From Staphylococcus sp. M0911 (lineage in GTDB: Bacteria > Bacillota > Bacilli > Staphylococcales > Staphylococcaceae), in the NCBI RefSeq assembly GCF_003491325.1, contig NZ_CP022881.1, forward strand, positions 310,001-374,000: a stretch of DNA of 64,000 nucleotides, written 5' to 3'. Positions 38,140-46,549 of the stretch are shown piece by piece. The translations under genes and the position numbers were made by a program. Under the pieces are notes generated by a model that had not been told where the DNA came from, ran no database searches, and saw only the letters and a list, made by a program, of their open reading frames with translations. Within the stretch, counting starts at the first letter, position 1. Every line of letters starts with the position of its first letter.

Positions 38140-39207
38140 TTATTTTACATCTAATCCGATAATATCGCTAATATGATGATAACCATTTTGGTTTAAATAT
38201 TGTACAATGTCTTTATTTATTTTCTTAGTTAATCCTGGACCTTCAATAACTAATGAAGAATATATTTGTAATAAAGAGGCACCATTGCGTAACATTTGGA
38301 TAGCATCTTCAGCATTAAAGATACCGCCTGTACCAATAATTAAGAGTTCTCCTTTAGTTTCTTGATATGCTAATTTAACAAGTTTTAAATTACGTTCAAA
38401 TAAAGGACGTCCGCTTAAACCACCCTCTTCAACACGGTTAGCTGATTTTAAACCATCACGTTTACGTGTCGTATTTGCAAGAATGACACCATCGAAATGT
38501 GTTTGAATGGTTGGTAATAGAGATTTCAAACCTTCTTCGTCCATATCAGACGTTAATTTTAAGAAAATAGGTACATTGATTTCATTGTTTGCTTTAAACG
38601 TTTCTAACGCATTGCATAACATTGAAAATTCATCTTTATCGTGAAAATTTTGTAAGTTTTCAGTATTAGGTGAGCTAATATTGACAGTAAAGAAATTAAC
38701 ATCATTTTTGAATGTATCAATAACTTTAATATAGTCTTGATAACGTTCGTCGTAAGAGGTCATTTTGTTGACCCCAACGTTTAGACCAATAGGTGTATGG
38801 TAAGCATAACGGCGTAGATGACTAAGTGCTTTGTTCATACCCATATTATTAAAGCCCATACGATTAATTAAGGCATCATCCTCTAATAAACGATACATAC
38901 GAGGTTGTGGATTACCTGGTTGTGGCTTTGGTGTGATACCACCAAGTTCTAATGCACCGAAACCAAGATTTTCTAAAGCTTTAGGTACTTCGCAAGATTT
39001 GTCATAACCAGCTGCAAGACCGATTGGATTTTCAAATGTAATACCGTGGATATCTTGAGATAACATAGGATTTTGATAATCGAATAATTTTTTCATAATC
39101 GGTAATACATAGGATTGTTTTTGTGCAATTTTTAAGGCGTCGATAGTTAATCCGTGTGCTTTTTCAGGTTCAATTTTAAATAAAAGGGGTTTAATTAATT
39201 TATACAT
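38140..39207 (-). CDS. pyrD: Quinone-dependent dihydroorotate dehydrogenase (class 2)
   Basis: The enzyme oxidises dihydroorotate to orotate in pyrimidine synthesis and passes electrons to menaquinone. The N-terminal helix region YKLIKPLLFKIEPEKAHG, absent from class 1 enzymes, marks the membrane-associated class 2 type. NPIGLAAGYDKSCE near residue 60, NRMGFNNMGM near 112, TVNISSPNTENLQ near 175 with the catalytic serine, and IGTGGIFNAEDA near 295 bind FMN and substrate. The 355 residues are the family length. The other pyr genes are not nearby, as in other staphylococci. Confidence 0.96.
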   Translation of the reverse strand: MYKLIKPLLFKIEPEKAHGLTIDALKIAQKQSYVLPIMKKLFDYQNPMLSQDIHGITFENPIGLAAGYDKSCEVPKALENLGFGALELGGITPKPQPGNPQPRMYRLLEDDALINRMGFNNMGMNKALSHLRRYAYHTPIGLNVGVNKMTSYDERYQDYIKVIDTFKNDVNFFTVNISSPNTENLQNFHDKDEFSMLCNALETFKANNEINVPIFLKLTSDMDEEGLKSLLPTIQTHFDGVILANTTRKRDGLKSANRVEEGGLSGRPLFERNLKLVKLAYQETKGELLIIGTGGIFNAEDAIQMLRNGASLLQIYSSLVIEGPGLTKKINKDIVQYLNQNGYHHISDIIGLDVK

Positions 39208-39444
39208 GTTAACGCTCCTAGTTCATTATATTTGAGGCTTACTATCCTCAACTTAATATATGTGAAACTTTTCCTTTTAATAGACTAGCATTTTCATTTA
39301 CAATTTCCTAGTTAAATTATAAAAATTAAAAAAATAGACGAACTTTTATAATGTGGTCATACACATTGAGGGTGGCTTTAACGATTAAGCGATTGGAAAT
39401 GAGGTAATATAATTAGTATTCAGTAGTATAGGGAAGGTGACATC

Positions 39445-40302
39445 ATGGCTATAGATTGGAAAGAGCATTTACCATTAGATTATATTAAAGAGATTACACC
39501 AGTCAGTGGTGGAGATGTGAATGAAGCATTTAAAGTAATAACACAACAAGATGATACGTTCTTCTTATTAGTACAACGTAACCGAGATGAATCATTTTAT
39601 GCTGCAGAAATTGCAGGTCTGAATGAATTCGAAAATGCAGGTATTACTGCACCCAAAGTCATAGCAAGTGGAGAGATAAATGGGGATGCGTATTTAATTT
39701 TAAGTTATCTTGAGGAAGGGTCATCCGGCAGTCAAAAAGATTTGGGACAATTAGTTGCTAAAATGCATAGTCAACAACAAGAAGATGGCCAATTTGGATT
39801 CCGGTTACCACATGAAGGGGGCGATATTTCATTTGATAATTCATGGACGGACAACTGGAAAGACATTTTTATTTATCGCCGTATGGATCACATTCGAGAT
39901 GAATTATTACGTAAACAACTATGGAATGAGGAAGATAATAAAGTATATGAACAGGTGAGAGCGGTTATGCTGGATGCATTAAACCAACACCAAAGTAAGC
40001 CATCGTTATTACATGGTGACTTATGGGGTGGTAATTATATGTTTTTATCAGATGGTCGTCCAGCTTTATTTGATCCAGCACCATTGTACGGTGATCGTGA
40101 ATTTGATTTAGGTATTACAACCGTATTTGGTGGTTTTACTCAAGAGTTTTATGATGAATATGAAAAGCATTATCCGTTAGCTAAGGGTGCGTATGAACGA
40201 TTAGAATTCTATAGATTATATTTATTGATGATACATTTATTAAAATTCGGTGGAATGTATGCAAGCAGTGTTAATCGCTCAATGGAAACAATATTAGAGT
40301 AA
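39445..40302 (+). CDS. Fructosamine kinase family protein
   Basis: FN3K-related enzymes phosphorylate ketoamines on glycated amines or proteins so that they fall apart. The 285-residue protein has the aminoglycoside-phosphotransferase-like fold: SGGDVNEAFKV near residue 20, catalytic LLHGDLWGGNYMF near 190 and metal-binding FDPAPLYGDREFDL near 212. The two motifs and the paired D-W-G-G-N are diagnostic. AGGGAAGGTGAC precedes ATG at 39445. It is monocistronic, with a strong terminator. Confidence 0.92.
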   Translation: MAIDWKEHLPLDYIKEITPVSGGDVNEAFKVITQQDDTFFLLVQRNRDESFYAAEIAGLNEFENAGITAPKVIASGEINGDAYLILSYLEEGSSGSQKDLGQLVAKMHSQQQEDGQFGFRLPHEGGDISFDNSWTDNWKDIFIYRRMDHIRDELLRKQLWNEEDNKVYEQVRAVMLDALNQHQSKPSLLHGDLWGGNYMFLSDGRPALFDPAPLYGDREFDLGITTVFGGFTQEFYDEYEKHYPLAKGAYERLEFYRLYLLMIHLLKFGGMYASSVNRSMETILE

Positions 40303-40304
40303 AG

Positions 40305-40345
40305 AAAAGCACGCGTTGAATTATTTTTCAACGCGTGCTTTTTTA
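40305..40345. terminator. Terminator after the fructosamine kinase gene
   Basis: AAAAGCACGCGTTGAA pairs with TTCAACGCGTGCTTTT between convergent genes. Confidence 0.92.
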
Positions 40346-40351
40346 ATCAGC

Positions 40352-41185
40352 TTATTTATGCCACATGTTTAATAATACTTCGGCAAAGCCTTCAGGTTTT
40401 TGTACATAACCTAAGTGACCGCCAGGAATATCAACGATTGGTAAACCAATTTGTTCATTGATATAGAAGTTAACATCTTGTGGGAATGATTCTCTAGAGT
40501 CAGTACCATTTAGTAATGTGATTTGATCTTCATGTTTTTTAAAGTCATCTAAAGTAATATCTGAGTGTGTATATTGGCGAATTTCGTATTCAGACCAGAA
40601 CATAACACGTTGATATTGTTCTTTTTGAGCTTCTTCTGTTTCTGCAGGTTGAGACATCATTTTAGCATCGATAGGTGCAATATTAAGTGTTTCAGCAAAT
40701 GTTTTCATACCTTTTTCTAATCCTTCTGTAAGGATTTGGTTTACAATTTCATCATTTTTATCTTTCCAGTATTTACTATCTGGTAAGAATGTATTGATTG
40801 GTGGTTCGTGGAAAGCAATTTGTTTAACTACTTCTGGATGTTCTTTAAGTACATGCATAGCAACGATTGAACCAGAACTTGAGCCTAAAACATAGACGGG
40901 TTCATCGCTAAGTGATTGTGCTAATTCTGCAATATCTTTTGCGTCGCGTTTTACACGATAATTGTCGTCTGGATTTGCTGCTGATTCTGGTAGTGGTTCT
41001 GTTAACTCACTTTCACCATAGTCACGACGATCTACTGCAACTACAGTGAAGTGATCTTTTAATTGTTGTGCTAATGGCATAAAGATGTCGCCAGTTCCAT
41101 TGGCACCTGGGATGAATATTAATACCGGACCTTGTCCAATTTGATGGTAGCGTAATTTAGCACCTTTTAATTCTATTGTATTCAT
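40352..41185 (-). CDS. Alpha/beta hydrolase
   Basis: The 277-residue hydrolase has an oxyanion region [14 protein letters not shown] near residue 25, the nucleophile elbow [13 protein letters not shown] near residue 100 and the C-terminal histidine in [16 protein letters not shown]. It should hydrolyse a small ester or C-C bond. ATG at 41185 follows TGGAGG. It is the last gene of the TetR-SDR-amidohydrolase operon (43 bases after the amidohydrolase), so it probably acts on the same compound. The substrate is unknown. Confidence 0.9.
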   Translation of the reverse strand: MNTIELKGAKLRYHQIGQGPVLIFIPGANGTGDIFMPLAQQLKDHFTVVAVDRRDYGESELTEPLPESAANPDDNYRVKRDAKDIAELAQSLSDEPVYVLGSSSGSIVAMHVLKEHPEVVKQIAFHEPPINTFLPDSKYWKDKNDEIVNQILTEGLEKGMKTFAETLNIAPIDAKMMSQPAETEEAQKEQYQRVMFWSEYEIRQYTHSDITLDDFKKHEDQITLLNGTDSRESFPQDVNFYINEQIGLPIVDIPGGHLGYVQKPEGFAEVLLNMWHK

Positions 41186-41228
41186 ATGAAATACCTCCAT
41201 TGAGTTAAAGCATGATTTATCAATCATA

Positions 41229-42230
41229 TTATTCTAAGCCAAGTAATTTAGCGCCATTTCTATAACTTACTTTCTCTTTTTCTTCATCAGTTAAACCAAG
41301 TTCATCTAAAAATACGCCTAAACGTTCTGGTTCGATATAAGGGTAGTCTGCCGCATATAAAATTCGGTCAATCCCCATTTCCTTTTTAACTAAATCAAAT
41401 TGTGGTTTAGTCAACATACCACTTGGCGTCATATAGAAATTATTTTTAAAGTAATAACTAACAGGGTGTTTTAAATGATCAGCAAATAAAGTTTCATCCA
41501 TACGTTCTAAGAAGAATGGAATGAATTCACCCCAGTGTCCGATGATCATATTTAGATTAGGGTAACGATCAAAGATACCTGATAGAACTAGATGGATCGC
41601 ATGAATACCAACATCGATGTGCCAACCATAACCGAAACAAGCGAATGTAGCAGCAGTGATTTCTGGATAATTTCCTTTATAGTAAGCTTGGTATACATCG
41701 CTATTTACGGGTGCGGGATGTAAATAAATAGGTACATTTAATTCTTCAGCAGTTGCAAAAATACCGTCAAATTGATCTTGATCTAAGAAACCATCTTTTG
41801 TACGACCCATAATGAGTGCACCTTTAAAGCCTAACTCATTGATACAACGTTTGAATTCTTCCATAGCTGCTTCAGGTTCATTAATCGGTAATGTCGCAAA
41901 TCCTACAAAACGGTCTGGATATTGTTTGATATACTCAGCTAATTGATCATTAGCTTTTTTACATAAATCGATGGCTTTTTGACCTTCAAGATTAGAAGGT
42001 GCACCATTACCATATGATAATACTTGCATTTGTACATTTTGTTCATCCATGAATTTAATACGTTTATCATGATGAGAAATCTCATCAGCGTCAGTAAAAC
42101 CTGATTTTTTCTCTAGTCCTTCTAACATGACTTTCATGGGTACACCATTTGGGTCAGCAGAAGCTTGACTCATTGTTTCTTTTTGAATGTCGTCTATCAC
42201 ATAATGTTCTTCAAAAGTAATACTTTTCAT
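41229..42230 (-). CDS. Amidohydrolase-2 family protein (resorcylate decarboxylase-like)
   Basis: The 333-residue protein belongs to the ACMSD/gamma-resorcylate decarboxylase branch of the amidohydrolases, metal-dependent enzymes that decarboxylate or hydrolyse aromatic acids. Visible features are the N-terminal FEEHYV (Glu-x-His replacing the usual His-x-His), YLHPAP near residue 175, [15 protein letters not shown] near 235 and [12 protein letters not shown] near 295 with the metal-binding aspartate. GGAGG precedes the ATG at 42230. It lies between an SDR and an alpha/beta hydrolase, which fits a short catabolic or detoxification route. Confidence 0.88.
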   Translation of the reverse strand: MKSITFEEHYVIDDIQKETMSQASADPNGVPMKVMLEGLEKKSGFTDADEISHHDKRIKFMDEQNVQMQVLSYGNGAPSNLEGQKAIDLCKKANDQLAEYIKQYPDRFVGFATLPINEPEAAMEEFKRCINELGFKGALIMGRTKDGFLDQDQFDGIFATAEELNVPIYLHPAPVNSDVYQAYYKGNYPEITAATFACFGYGWHIDVGIHAIHLVLSGIFDRYPNLNMIIGHWGEFIPFFLERMDETLFADHLKHPVSYYFKNNFYMTPSGMLTKPQFDLVKKEMGIDRILYAADYPYIEPERLGVFLDELGLTDEEKEKVSYRNGAKLLGLE

Positions 42231-42297
42231 TTTAAATCCTCCATAATCGTGCGTTTCTATTTATATAGTGGGAATACTACTGATTAATGATTTGAAA

Positions 42298-43002
42298 TTA
42301 CCAAGGCATTTTGCCGTCGCCATTAATAAATGTACCAGTTGGTCCGTTTGCATCAATTGTGGCTAATTCTACAATAGGTTTAATGCCTTCAGTTGCTGGT
42401 TTAGCATTATTGCTAAAGTCACCAACTAAGTCTGTATTTGTAGAACCTGGATCTGCAGCATTAATTTGCATTTGAGGTAAACCTTTAGCGTATTGAACTG
42501 TTAGCATAGTGACAGCTGATTTAGATGAACAATAAGCTAATGAATTAACATGGAATTCTTCTGCCTCAGGATTGGTTACCATACCAAATGAACCTAAACC
42601 ACTTGTTACATTAACAACGACAGGTTGTTCTGATTGTTCTAGTAAAGGAATGAATGTGTTCATCATTCTAACAATACCGTATACGTTGGTTTGATAGACT
42701 TTATCTATATCATCAACAGTAATATCTGCAGGTTTGGCAAATTGTCCTGAGATACCAGCATTGTTAACAAGTACATCTAAGCGACCCTCTTGATCTTTAA
42801 TAAAGTCGAAAGCATGTTGTACAGAGGTCTCATCAGTAACATCTAATTGAACACTTTGTGCACCAATTTCTTTTGCTGCAACTTGACCACGTGATTCATT
42901 TCTAGAACCAATGTAGACTTTATGACCTTCATTGATCAATGCTTTAGCTGTTTCGAAACCTAAGCCTTTATTACCACCTGTAATTAATGTAATTTTAGTC
43001 AT
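42298..43002 (-). CDS. Short-chain dehydrogenase/reductase
   Basis: The 234-residue SDR has the cofactor motif LITGGNKGLGFETAK at residues 6-20, DVLVNNAGISGQF near 82 and the active-site pair in YCSSKSA near 155, preceded by serine in VTSGLGS. The arginine of SRNESRG suggests NADP. GAGGAG lies before ATG at 43002. The gene starts 4 bases after the TetR stop codon and leads into the amidohydrolase gene (67 bases), so it is part of an autoregulated operon. Confidence 0.9.
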   Translation of the reverse strand: MTKITLITGGNKGLGFETAKALINEGHKVYIGSRNESRGQVAAKEIGAQSVQLDVTDETSVQHAFDFIKDQEGRLDVLVNNAGISGQFAKPADITVDDIDKVYQTNVYGIVRMMNTFIPLLEQSEQPVVVNVTSGLGSFGMVTNPEAEEFHVNSLAYCSSKSAVTMLTVQYAKGLPQMQINAADPGSTNTDLVGDFSNNAKPATEGIKPIVELATIDANGPTGTFINGDGKMPW

Positions 43003-43006
43003 GATA

Positions 43007-43558
43007 TTACTCCTCTTTATCAAAATATAGTTTGATTATATAATCTCTGATTTTTTCATTTGATAGTCCGCGTTCGTCTTTTTGTAATTCGAAAGATTTA
43101 GTAGATAATGATTTCAATAACATATCTACTTTGAAAGTTGTCCATGTTGTACTTTTATTATTGCCAAGAATTTCACTATAAAACTTAAATAACTGTAAAT
43201 AAATATCACTATGGTAAAAGTCATTTTTATCTGTTGTATCTTCAATACAATGAAGTAAATCATTGTTGATTGTTTTGAAATTTAAAAAGATATCAAGCGA
43301 CTTTGCCATGACTGCTTTAGAATCGTGATGTTTTTCTTTCACTTCGTACATTTGGTTGATAATGTCAGTAAAGTCATGTTCGATAATCGTCGTACACAAT
43401 GCGCTCTTATCCTTAAAATGACGATACAAAGTTCCCATTCCAATATTTAACTCTTTTGCGATGCGATTCATACTCACTTGTTGAACACCAAGTTGGTTAA
43501 AGAGTTCAATCGCTTTATTCTCTATGCGCTGCCGGTTCTCGAGGGCGTCTCGTCGCAA
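43007..43558 (-). CDS. TetR-family regulator, first gene of the SDR operon
   Basis: The DNA-binding domain reads ENKAIELFNQLGVQQVSMNRIAKELN and MGTLYRHFKDKSAL (about residues 12-55). The C-terminal part has no family I can name. I chose TTG at 43558, 8 bases after AAGAAGG; ATG at 43564 is only 2 bases from it. With TTG the product has 183 residues. A 20-base palindrome lies 33 bases upstream of the start, so it should repress its own operon and perhaps the divergent DUF2316 operon. Confidence 0.9.
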   Translation of the reverse strand: MRRDALENRQRIENKAIELFNQLGVQQVSMNRIAKELNIGMGTLYRHFKDKSALCTTIIEHDFTDIINQMYEVKEKHHDSKAVMAKSLDIFLNFKTINNDLLHCIEDTTDKNDFYHSDIYLQLFKFYSEILGNNKSTTWTTFKVDMLLKSLSTKSFELQKDERGLSNEKIRDYIIKLYFDKEE

Positions 43559-43590
43559 ATACATCACCTTCTTAATATAAGTTTGTTGAC

Positions 43591-43610
43591 AAACGGATAA
43601 ATATCCGTTT
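43591..43610. promoter_or_regulatory. TetR operator palindrome
   Basis: AAACGGATA-AA-TATCCGTTT has perfect 9-base arms around two central bases. It lies in the 125-base gap between the TetR gene and the divergent DUF2316 gene and overlaps a TTGACA at 43586-43591, a possible -35 for the plus strand. Confidence 0.8.
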
Positions 43611-43683
43611 ATTATAAAGCCTATCATATAAAAAGACAAATAAAGTGATATAGATGTTTAAATAAGAAGGATGAGTGATATAA

Positions 43684-43986
43684 GTGTCATTAAATAAAGA
43701 GCAAAGACAAATCACAGCTAAAGAATTACAAGAGCATTTTGACGAAACAACGTTAAGTTTAAAAAATATAGCAGACGAATTGAATATTTCAATCAATGAT
43801 GTGTCACATGTATTACAAATGAAAGCGCCAAATAAATTATTTGGAAATCATTTGCAACAATTTATACATTTAGTTTGGGACGTTCGAGACCTAATGAATG
43901 AAAATATCTGGCATACGGGTAAATCACCAAAAGAATATACATATTTAAAAGGCGAAAAGGAAGATTATTGGTTTTTACAACAGTAA
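43684..43986 (+). CDS. DUF2316 family protein
   Basis: The 100-residue protein begins LNKEQRQITAKELQEHFDE and has a helix-turn-helix-like part (LSLKNIADELNISINDVSHVLQM, about residues 25-48, with minor gaps). It ends with WDVRDLMNENIWHTGKSPKEYTYLK, the pattern I associate with DUF2316. It may bind DNA. GTG at 43684 follows AAGGATG. It is the first gene of a likely three-gene operon with the NmrA-like and VOC genes and is divergent from the TetR gene across the palindrome. Confidence 0.82.
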   Translation: MSLNKEQRQITAKELQEHFDETTLSLKNIADELNISINDVSHVLQMKAPNKLFGNHLQQFIHLVWDVRDLMNENIWHTGKSPKEYTYLKGEKEDYWFLQQ

Positions 43987-44003
43987 TGAAGGAGAGAATA
44001 TTA

Positions 44004-44819
44004 ATGAGAAGTATTTTAGTAATTGGTTCTACAGGTAAACAAGGTAATGCCGTAGTTAAGCAACTGTTATCAGACGGATGGCATGTACGTGCGCTAACAC
44101 GTAATAAGAATAATGAAAAGTTAACGTCAATTGACAGTGACAAACTTGAAATTGTAGAAGGTGACTTAAGCGATCAACAAAGTTTAGAACAAGCAATGCA
44201 AGGACAATATGGAGTATACAGTGTTCAACCTATAGTTAAAGATGATATTGCTGAAGAATTAAGACAAGGTAAAATGATTATTCAACTTGCCGAAAAACAA
44301 AACATTGAATTCGTGGTTTATAGTACAGCTGGTGGTGTGAATAGAGATAGAAAGGGACCACACTTTGAAGCCTTAGCAGATATTGAAAATACACTAAAAG
44401 CGTCATCATTGAATTTTGCAATTATCAAACCTTCATTCTTTATGGATAACTTCCTTAGAATAGCTAAAAAAGAAAATCAACAAATTGTAATACCAGAATT
44501 TATTAGTCCAGATGTTAAATTTGCGATGATTTCTTCAATTGATATTGCTAGAATTGCTGCAAATTTATTTAAAGACCCTGCTCAATATAATCATCAAGCG
44601 ATTGAGATTGCTTCAGATGAGTTAACACTTAATGAAGTTGTTAAAACATTTGCAACTGTCACAGGTATGCCAACTGAAATTAAAGGTGAATTTGTTAGTG
44701 GTACAGCAGAAAGAAGTTGGCTAGAAGAAAAAGGTTATGTTGTCGATTTTGATTTAATGAATCAAATTAATCCAGATAAACTATCATTAGCCCAATGGAT
44801 AGAAGAAGTAGAATTTTAG
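44004..44819 (+). CDS. NmrA-like NAD(P)-binding protein
   Basis: The 271-residue product has the Rossmann start SILVIGSTGKQGNAVVKQLL and the family blocks EGDLSDQQSLEQAMQG near residue 50, FVVYSTAGGVNRDRKG near 100 and AIIKPSFFMDNFLRIA near 140. These atypical SDR proteins act as NAD(P)H sensors or quinone/isoflavone-type reductases. GAAGGAGAG precedes ATG at 44004, which lies 17 bases after the DUF2316 gene. Being divergent from the TetR-SDR operon it may answer to the same signal. Confidence 0.88.
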   Translation: MRSILVIGSTGKQGNAVVKQLLSDGWHVRALTRNKNNEKLTSIDSDKLEIVEGDLSDQQSLEQAMQGQYGVYSVQPIVKDDIAEELRQGKMIIQLAEKQNIEFVVYSTAGGVNRDRKGPHFEALADIENTLKASSLNFAIIKPSFFMDNFLRIAKKENQQIVIPEFISPDVKFAMISSIDIARIAANLFKDPAQYNHQAIEIASDELTLNEVVKTFATVTGMPTEIKGEFVSGTAERSWLEEKGYVVDFDLMNQINPDKLSLAQWIEEVEF

Positions 44820-44850
44820 TAATTGATTATGTTAATAAGGAGAAATGGTT

Positions 44851-45228
44851 ATGATTCAGTCGATGTGGTTCAATTTACATGTTAAAGATTTAAAAAGAAG
44901 TGAGCAGTTTTACCAATCTTTAGGATTTGAAATTAAACATAACCCTGACATGCTTGATAAAATGGTAGGCATTAAAATTGGATCGACCATTGTCATCTTA
45001 ATTGAAAATAAACATTTTGAAGCGGTCACTCAGGATAAAGTTCATGCTAATGTTAATGAAACGATTATTTCTCTAGGTGTAAAGACGAATGCAGAAGTTG
45101 ATCAACTTGTTAAGCAAGTTGAAGCGTCAGGCGGTCGTATTTTAGAACAACCGACAGTTAAACAAGGCTATTATGGTGCTATGTTTACTGATCCAGATGG
45201 ACATAAATTTAATTTTTTAGTTTGTTAA
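44851..45228 (+). CDS. VOC-family (glyoxalase-like) protein
   Basis: The 125-residue protein shows the VOC start MWFNLHVKDLKRSEQFYQSLGF and end GAMFTDPDGHKFNFLV. Only part of the metal-binding set is evident. Such proteins include dioxygenases, glyoxalases and antibiotic-binding proteins. AAGGAG lies 7 bases before ATG at 44851; ATG at 44845 is closer than usual. It is the last gene of the DUF2316-NmrA operon and has its own terminator. Confidence 0.87.
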   Translation: MIQSMWFNLHVKDLKRSEQFYQSLGFEIKHNPDMLDKMVGIKIGSTIVILIENKHFEAVTQDKVHANVNETIISLGVKTNAEVDQLVKQVEASGGRILEQPTVKQGYYGAMFTDPDGHKFNFLVC

Positions 45229-45235
45229 ATACAAT

Positions 45236-45280
45236 AAGGCACTCAGTTCCCAAGTTTGGATGCTGAGTGCCTTTTAATTT
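45236..45280 (+). terminator. Terminator after the VOC gene
   Basis: AAGGCACTCAG pairs with CTGAGTGCCTT and is followed by TTAATTT. Confidence 0.88.
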
Positions 45281-45295
45281 GGATTTAAGATCAAC

Positions 45296-45523
45296 TTAAA
45301 TATTTCCATATTCTTTTCTCAAATCATAAACTTTTTCTGGTGTAACATCTTGGCCAAGTGGATCAACAACTTTCATAGTAGAAAATGTATGAAGTACTTG
45401 TCCTCGTATCATTTTTAAATAGTCTTGTCTGAGTGCTTGTTGTTCTTGTTTTTCTTTTACACTCAATGTTTGTACTTTTTCTTTATTCGCTAATTCGTTA
45501 ATTCTGTCTAAAATTTGCATCAT
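45296..45523 (-). CDS. UPF0291/DUF896 family protein
   Basis: This small protein of 75 residues has the DUF896 pattern ILDRINELANKEKVQTLSV, an EKQEQQALRQDYLKMIRGQV helix and VDPLGQDVTPEKV near the end. Family members such as B. subtilis YnzC are short helical proteins sometimes linked to the SOS response. GGAGG precedes two consecutive ATG codons at 45523 and 45520; either could be used. Confidence 0.88.
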   Translation of the reverse strand: MMQILDRINELANKEKVQTLSVKEKQEQQALRQDYLKMIRGQVLHTFSTMKVVDPLGQDVTPEKVYDLRKEYGNI

Positions 45524-45671
45524 CGCAACCTCCAATTTATATTTCCAACAAATATTTGCTAAGCAACACTTGTTGTATAAACATAATATACTCTCATATA
45601 CATGATATAGCAATAGACATGCTCAATTCATATGTTGTCTATGCAACATATTGATCAGTTTGTTGTATAAA

Positions 45672-45723
45672 TTAAAAAATATGACCCCATGCATCATTAT
45701 TTTATTAATGTACATAGGGTCAT
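45672..45723 (-). terminator. Terminator after the TetR gene at 45767
   Basis: On the minus strand ATGACCCTATGTACATT pairs imperfectly with AATGATGCATGGGGTCAT and is followed by ATTTTTTAAT. Confidence 0.7.
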
Positions 45724-45766
45724 CATTTGTTTTAGATAAAAAGTATTATGTAAAATGGTGGAATCT

Positions 45767-46330
45767 TTATAGGTGCGCGATGTGATGAATTAAGAATGGA
45801 AGATTTTTGTCTATAAAGTTTTCAGCTGTATCATGACTTGTAGAAAGCCAATGATTACACAGACCACTCATACCTGCCGCAAGAAAACTAGCACTACTTA
45901 CCAAGATGTCTCTATCAATATCTGAATAACTATTTTCTAGCATGATAGAAAAGATATCTTCTAATTCGTTATTAATTCTCTTGTGCGCTTGTTCACAAAA
46001 TACATCTTGGTTCATTTCACAAGATGCTTGTACTTGTTCCATATATTGAGTCATTGTGATGAATATATTTTTTAAGACGATTTCATTGATAATATTTGAA
46101 ATGTTGAGTGTGTCATTTAAATCTTTAAGAATAGTGACATCTAAAGAATAATCGAGTATGTCGTATTTATCTGTGAAATGTGCATAGAACGTAGCTCTAT
46201 TAACAGTTGCTTCATCAGTAATATTCTTGACTGTTAATTGGCTTAACTTCTTTTCTTTTGATACTTTTTGAAATGCGTCAACAAGTAATTGTTTTGTTCG
46301 TGTGACACGGGGATCGATTTTGTCAGTCAA
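45767..46330 (-). CDS. TetR/AcrR-family regulator near the APC transporter gene
   Basis: The 187-residue protein has the DNA-binding half TKQLLVDAFQKVSKEKKLSQLTV then ITDEATVNRATFYAHFTDKYDIL (residues 12-60, with short gaps). Its C-terminal half contains SFLAAGMSGLCNHWLST, similar in type to the DhaS-like group. TTG at 46330 is the start, with AGGTAGGTG about 10 bases upstream. It is divergent from an amino acid permease 220 bases away, which could be its target. A near-palindrome lies between them. Confidence 0.88.
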   Translation of the reverse strand: MTDKIDPRVTRTKQLLVDAFQKVSKEKKLSQLTVKNITDEATVNRATFYAHFTDKYDILDYSLDVTILKDLNDTLNISNIINEIVLKNIFITMTQYMEQVQASCEMNQDVFCEQAHKRINNELEDIFSIMLENSYSDIDRDILVSSASFLAAGMSGLCNHWLSTSHDTAENFIDKNLPFLIHHIAHL

Positions 46331-46469
46331 TATGTTTGCACCTACCTAACAAGTGTTGTTTATCTTAATTCAAATTATCTTGCTAAATGTCTTATATGTC
46401 AAAAATAGTGTCTATGAACTAATTTAATAGTGATTGTAAATTTAAATTATGGGTAAATATAGTTTTATA

Positions 46470-46487
46470 GAAAGTGAATTTACTTTC
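46470..46487. promoter_or_regulatory. Near-palindrome upstream of the permease gene
   Basis: GAAAGTGAA and TTTACTTTC form an 18-base inverted repeat with one mismatch, about 60 bases before the permease start. It could be an operator for the divergent TetR protein. No other signal was found in 46331-46549. Confidence 0.4.
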
Positions 46488-46549
46488 AAACAAAGTTTGT
46501 AATTTTTTTAGGGGAGAAACTGTTAAAGAAACAGAACGGGGAGACGGAT

